The notes under the pieces were generated by a model. The model was given only the letters and a program-made list of their open reading frames with translations, had not been told where the DNA came from and made no database searches. 64,000 nucleotides of DNA. It comes from Halorussus marinus (GTDB lineage Archaea; Halobacteriota; Halobacteria; Halobacteriales; Haladaptataceae). The stretch is taken from positions 186,001 to 250,000 of the forward strand of contig NZ_SBIV01000004.1 of NCBI RefSeq assembly GCF_004765795.1, read 5' to 3'. A program made the position numbers and the translations under genes. Every line of letters starts with the position of its first letter. The stretch's first letter is position 1. Positions 61,251 to 64,000 of this stretch are shown in pieces.

Positions 61251-62453
61251 ATGACAGTTCGCGCCGCCGTCGTGTTGGCCGCGGGCGAGGGCACCCGACT
61301 CCGGCCTCTCACCCGCAACCGCCCGAAGCCGATGCTCCCGGCCGCAGACCGCCCCATCCTCGAACACGTCTTCGACGCGCTCATCGGGGCCGGGATCGAA
61401 CGCCTCCACGTCGTCGTCGGCTACAAGCGCGACCGCGTCCAGGACTACTTCGGCCCGACCTACCGGAACGTCCCGGTCAACTACGTGGCCCAGAACAAGC
61501 AACTCGGGAGCGGCCACGCCCTCCTCGAGGCTCGCGAGGCCGTCGCGAGCGAGGACGGCTTCCTGGTGGTCAACGGCGATCAGGTGATCGAACAGCGGAT
61601 GGTCGAGGACGTGCTCGACGCCTTCGAGGACGACGACGGGGGCGCGATGCTGGCGGTCACCGAGCAGTCCGACGTCTCTCACTACGGCGCGGTCCGCACC
61701 GAGGGCGACCGCGTGATCGAACTGGTCGAGAAGCCCGAGACCGACGAGTACCGCCTGCTCAACGCCGGCGTCTACGCCTTCGACGCCTCCATCTTCGACG
61801 CCGTCGACGAGACCCCCCGCGTGCGAGGCGAGCTCGCGCTGACCGACACGCTGTCGCGGCTGATCGACGAGGACGTGGCGGTCGGCGGGGTCACCACCGA
61901 GGGGCTCTGGGTCGACGCGACCTACCCGTGGGACCTGCTCGACGTGTCTCGGGAACTCCTCTTGGGGGGTCGGGTGACCGAGCCCGAGCGCGGGGAGGCG
62001 GTCTGGGTCGCCGACACCGCGAACGTCCACGAGGACGCGACCCTTCAGGGGCCGGTCGTCGTCGGGCCCGACTCGGAGGTCCGACCGGGCGCGGTCGTCG
62101 GTCCGTTCGCGGCGGTCGGTCGGAACGCGACCGTCGGCGCGAACGCGGTCGTCTCGCGGTCGGTGCTCGACACCGACACGCGCGTCGGGCCGAACGCCAC
62201 CCTGCTGGACTGCGTGACCGGACAGGCCGTCTCGCTGGGCGCCGGCACGACGGTGCCGGGCGGGCCGGGCGACGTGCGCGTCGAGGACTCCGTCTACGAA
62301 GGCCAGCGCCTCGGCACGCTGGTGGCCGACCGCGTCCGGGCGGCCGGCGACGTGAGCTTCGCGCCCGGCACGCTGGTCGGGCCGAACGCCACCCTCCACA
62401 CCGGCGTCTCGATTTCCGAAAACGTCACGGAGGGCGCGGAGGTGTTCCGGTAG
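61251..62453 (+). CDS. glmU: Sugar nucleotidyltransferase / acyltransferase (GlmU-like)
   Basis: A 400-residue bifunctional-type enzyme. The N-terminal nucleotidyltransferase domain has VLAAGEGTRLRPLTRNRPKPM, VNGDQVIE and VEKPETDEY; from about residue 240 a left-handed beta-helix begins (repeats such as GPVVVGPDSEVRPGAVVGPF), as in GlmU-type archaeal proteins that activate and acetylate glucosamine-1-phosphate. It is followed after one base by glmS, so both probably make UDP-N-acetylglucosamine. The exact sugar and nucleotide cannot be proved. Confidence 0.9.
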   Translation: MTVRAAVVLAAGEGTRLRPLTRNRPKPMLPAADRPILEHVFDALIGAGIERLHVVVGYKRDRVQDYFGPTYRNVPVNYVAQNKQLGSGHALLEAREAVASEDGFLVVNGDQVIEQRMVEDVLDAFEDDDGGAMLAVTEQSDVSHYGAVRTEGDRVIELVEKPETDEYRLLNAGVYAFDASIFDAVDETPRVRGELALTDTLSRLIDEDVAVGGVTTEGLWVDATYPWDLLDVSRELLLGGRVTEPERGEAVWVADTANVHEDATLQGPVVVGPDSEVRPGAVVGPFAAVGRNATVGANAVVSRSVLDTDTRVGPNATLLDCVTGQAVSLGAGTTVPGGPGDVRVEDSVYEGQRLGTLVADRVRAAGDVSFAPGTLVGPNATLHTGVSISENVTEGAEVFR

Positions 62454-62454
62454 C

Positions 62455-64000
62455 ATGTGCGGCATCATCGGGTGTACGGGCCGGGAGACCGAGACCCTCG
62501 ACGTCCTCCTCCACGGGCTCGACACCCTCGAGTACCGCGGCTACGACTCGGCGGGCGTCGCGCTCGCCAACGGGACGGTCGAGGTCTGCAAGCGCGAGGG
62601 CGAGATCGACCGCCTCCGGGCGGCGGTCGACCCCGCGATGGACGGCCCGGTCGGTATCGGCCACACGCGGTGGTCGACCCACGGGCCGCCGACCGACGAA
62701 AACGCCCACCCACACACAGACTGCACCGGCGACGTGGCCGTGGTTCACAACGGGATCATCGAGAACTACGACGAGCTCAAGGCCGAGCTGACGGCGGCGG
62801 GCCACGAGCTCGAGAGCGACACCGACACCGAGGTCGTCCCCCACTTCATCGAGGACGCGCTCGCCGACGGGATGAGCCGCGACGAGGCGTTCCGGTCGGC
62901 GGTCGCCCGCATCGAGGGGAGCTACGCGCTCGCGGCCGTGTTCGCCGGCTCCGAGGCGATTTTGGCGACCCGCGAGGGATCGCCGCTGGTGGTCGGAGTC
63001 GGCGACGACGCGGCGTACCTCGCGAGCGACGTCCCCGCCTTCCTCGAGTACACCGACCGCGTGGTGTACCTCGACGACGGCGAGTTCGCGCGGCTCGAAT
63101 CCGGCTCGTGGACCGTGACCGACGCCGAGGGCCGACTGCTCGAGAAGTCGATCTCGCAGGTCGAGTGGGACGCCGAGGAGACCGCAAAGAGCGGCTACGA
63201 CCACTACATGCTCAAGGAGATCCACGAACAGCCCCGGGCGCTCCGGAAGTGTCTGCGGGGCCGGGTCGACGAGCTGACCGGGACGGTCGACGTCGAGGCG
63301 CTCGAGGGGCTGACCGCCGAGTCGGTCCAGTTCGTCGCCTGCGGGACGAGCTACCACGCCGCCCTCTACGGCGCCCAGCGCCTCCAGGCGGCCGGCGTGC
63401 CCGCACAGGCGTTTCTCGCAAGCGAGTACGCGACCGCGCCCGCGCCGGTCACCGAGGGGACGCTCGTGGTCGGCGTGACCCAGAGCGGCGAGACCGCCGA
63501 CACGCTGGCGGCGCTCCGGCGTGCGCAGGCCCGAGGCGTCGAGACGCTCGCGATGACGAACGTCGTCGGCTCGACCGCCGCCCGCGACTGCGACCGGACG
63601 CTGTTGATCCGGGCCGGCCCCGAGATCGGGGTGGCGGCGACCAAGACCTTCTCCTCGCAGGTGGTCGCGTGCAACCTGCTGTCGGCGACGCTTGCCGACC
63701 GCGGCGACTCCCGAGAGATCGTACAGGCGCTCCGGGACCTGCCCGGACAGATCCAGGAGGTGCTCGACGCCTCGCGCGCGGAGGCGGTCGCCGAGCGGTT
63801 CGTCGACAGCGACGGCTACTTCTTCATCGGACGGGGCCACCAGCACCCCGTCGCGCTCGAGGGCGCGCTCAAGATGAAAGAGATCACCTACAAACACGCC
63901 GAGGGGTTCCCGGCGGGCGAGCTGAAACACGGGCCGCTCGCGCTCGTGACCGGCCGGACGCCCGTGTTCGCGATCGTCACCGGCACCGACGAGGAGGCGA
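62455..64000 (+). CDS. glmS: Glutamine-fructose-6-phosphate aminotransferase, 3' truncated by window
   Basis: The first 515 codons of GlmS, running off the window end. It starts MCGIIGC with the catalytic Cys2 of the glutaminase domain, followed by HTRWSTHGPPTDENAHPH and HNGIIENYDELK. The SIS isomerase domains follow: FVACGTSYHAALYGAQ, VTQSGETADTLAAL, then EGALKMKEITYKHAEGFPAGELKHGPLAL. It makes glucosamine-6-phosphate from fructose-6-phosphate (supplied by Pgi) and glutamine. Confidence 0.95.
   Translation, partial: MCGIIGCTGRETETLDVLLHGLDTLEYRGYDSAGVALANGTVEVCKREGEIDRLRAAVDPAMDGPVGIGHTRWSTHGPPTDENAHPHTDCTGDVAVVHNGIIENYDELKAELTAAGHELESDTDTEVVPHFIEDALADGMSRDEAFRSAVARIEGSYALAAVFAGSEAILATREGSPLVVGVGDDAAYLASDVPAFLEYTDRVVYLDDGEFARLESGSWTVTDAEGRLLEKSISQVEWDAEETAKSGYDHYMLKEIHEQPRALRKCLRGRVDELTGTVDVEALEGLTAESVQFVACGTSYHAALYGAQRLQAAGVPAQAFLASEYATAPAPVTEGTLVVGVTQSGETADTLAALRRAQARGVETLAMTNVVGSTAARDCDRTLLIRAGPEIGVAATKTFSSQVVACNLLSATLADRGDSREIVQALRDLPGQIQEVLDASRAEAVAERFVDSDGYFFIGRGHQHPVALEGALKMKEITYKHAEGFPAGELKHGPLALVTGRTPVFAIVTGTDEEA

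Overview
This window comes from a haloarchaeon (class Halobacteria). The DNA is very GC-rich, the predicted proteins are strongly acidic, and many genes belong to haloarchaeal or archaeal families: GatD, the SAMP1 small modifier, a JAMM desampylase, archaeal Pus10, NOB1, aIF5B, pyruvoyl-dependent arginine decarboxylase, and SecD/SecF without SecA. Many starts lie about 26-33 bases downstream of a TTTTAA/TTTAT-like box with no ribosome-binding site, as expected for leaderless haloarchaeal transcripts. The genus cannot be assigned from sequence alone. I recognised no rRNA, tRNA or CRISPR array.

Layout. 1-16 kb is mostly core metabolism: desampylase, a zinc-type quinone/alcohol dehydrogenase, MoaB, a type-1 IPP-isomerase-like Nudix protein, carbamoyl-phosphate synthase large subunit, GatD, SAMP1 and HMG-CoA reductase, mixed with haloarchaeal proteins of unknown function. 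16.4-19.9 kb is visibly more AT-rich and looks acquired: a soluble PAS/MCP transducer, a relic bounded by an inverted repeat, and a translationally coupled rhodanese plus unknown-protein pair. 20-24.8 kb carries isocitrate dehydrogenase, a cupin, a HELLH membrane protein and Pus10.

25.3-37.4 kb is the outstanding region. Four consecutive genes encode large exported multidomain proteins: a 2389-residue protein with three malectin-like domains and a sugar-dehydrogenase-like propeller, a PKD-rich protein, a protein with a cohesin-like module followed by a canonical two-repeat dockerin, and a cell-anchored protein with a second cohesin-like module. The first two carry a duplicated dockerin-like 'WW' module. 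Together they read as a candidate archaeal cell-surface, cellulosome-like assembly aimed at carbohydrate.

37.5-50 kb holds RNase HII, a histidine kinase, SecD/SecF, glucose-6-phosphate isomerase, a CPBP protease, and a translation/ribosome-maturation group (CopG-like protein, NOB1, PRC-barrel, aIF5B). A compact IS6-type insertion sequence with 8-bp flanking repeats sits at 50.2-50.9 kb. 51-64 kb has arginine decarboxylase, ITPase, TrkH, methionine aminopeptidase, a secreted protein dominated by Glu/Asp/Thr-rich repeats, an isoaspartyl peptidase, a UppP-like phosphatase, AIM24, and a GlmU-like/GlmS pair that feeds amino-sugar nucleotide synthesis. The window cuts GlmS at its right end and an unidentified gene at its left end.
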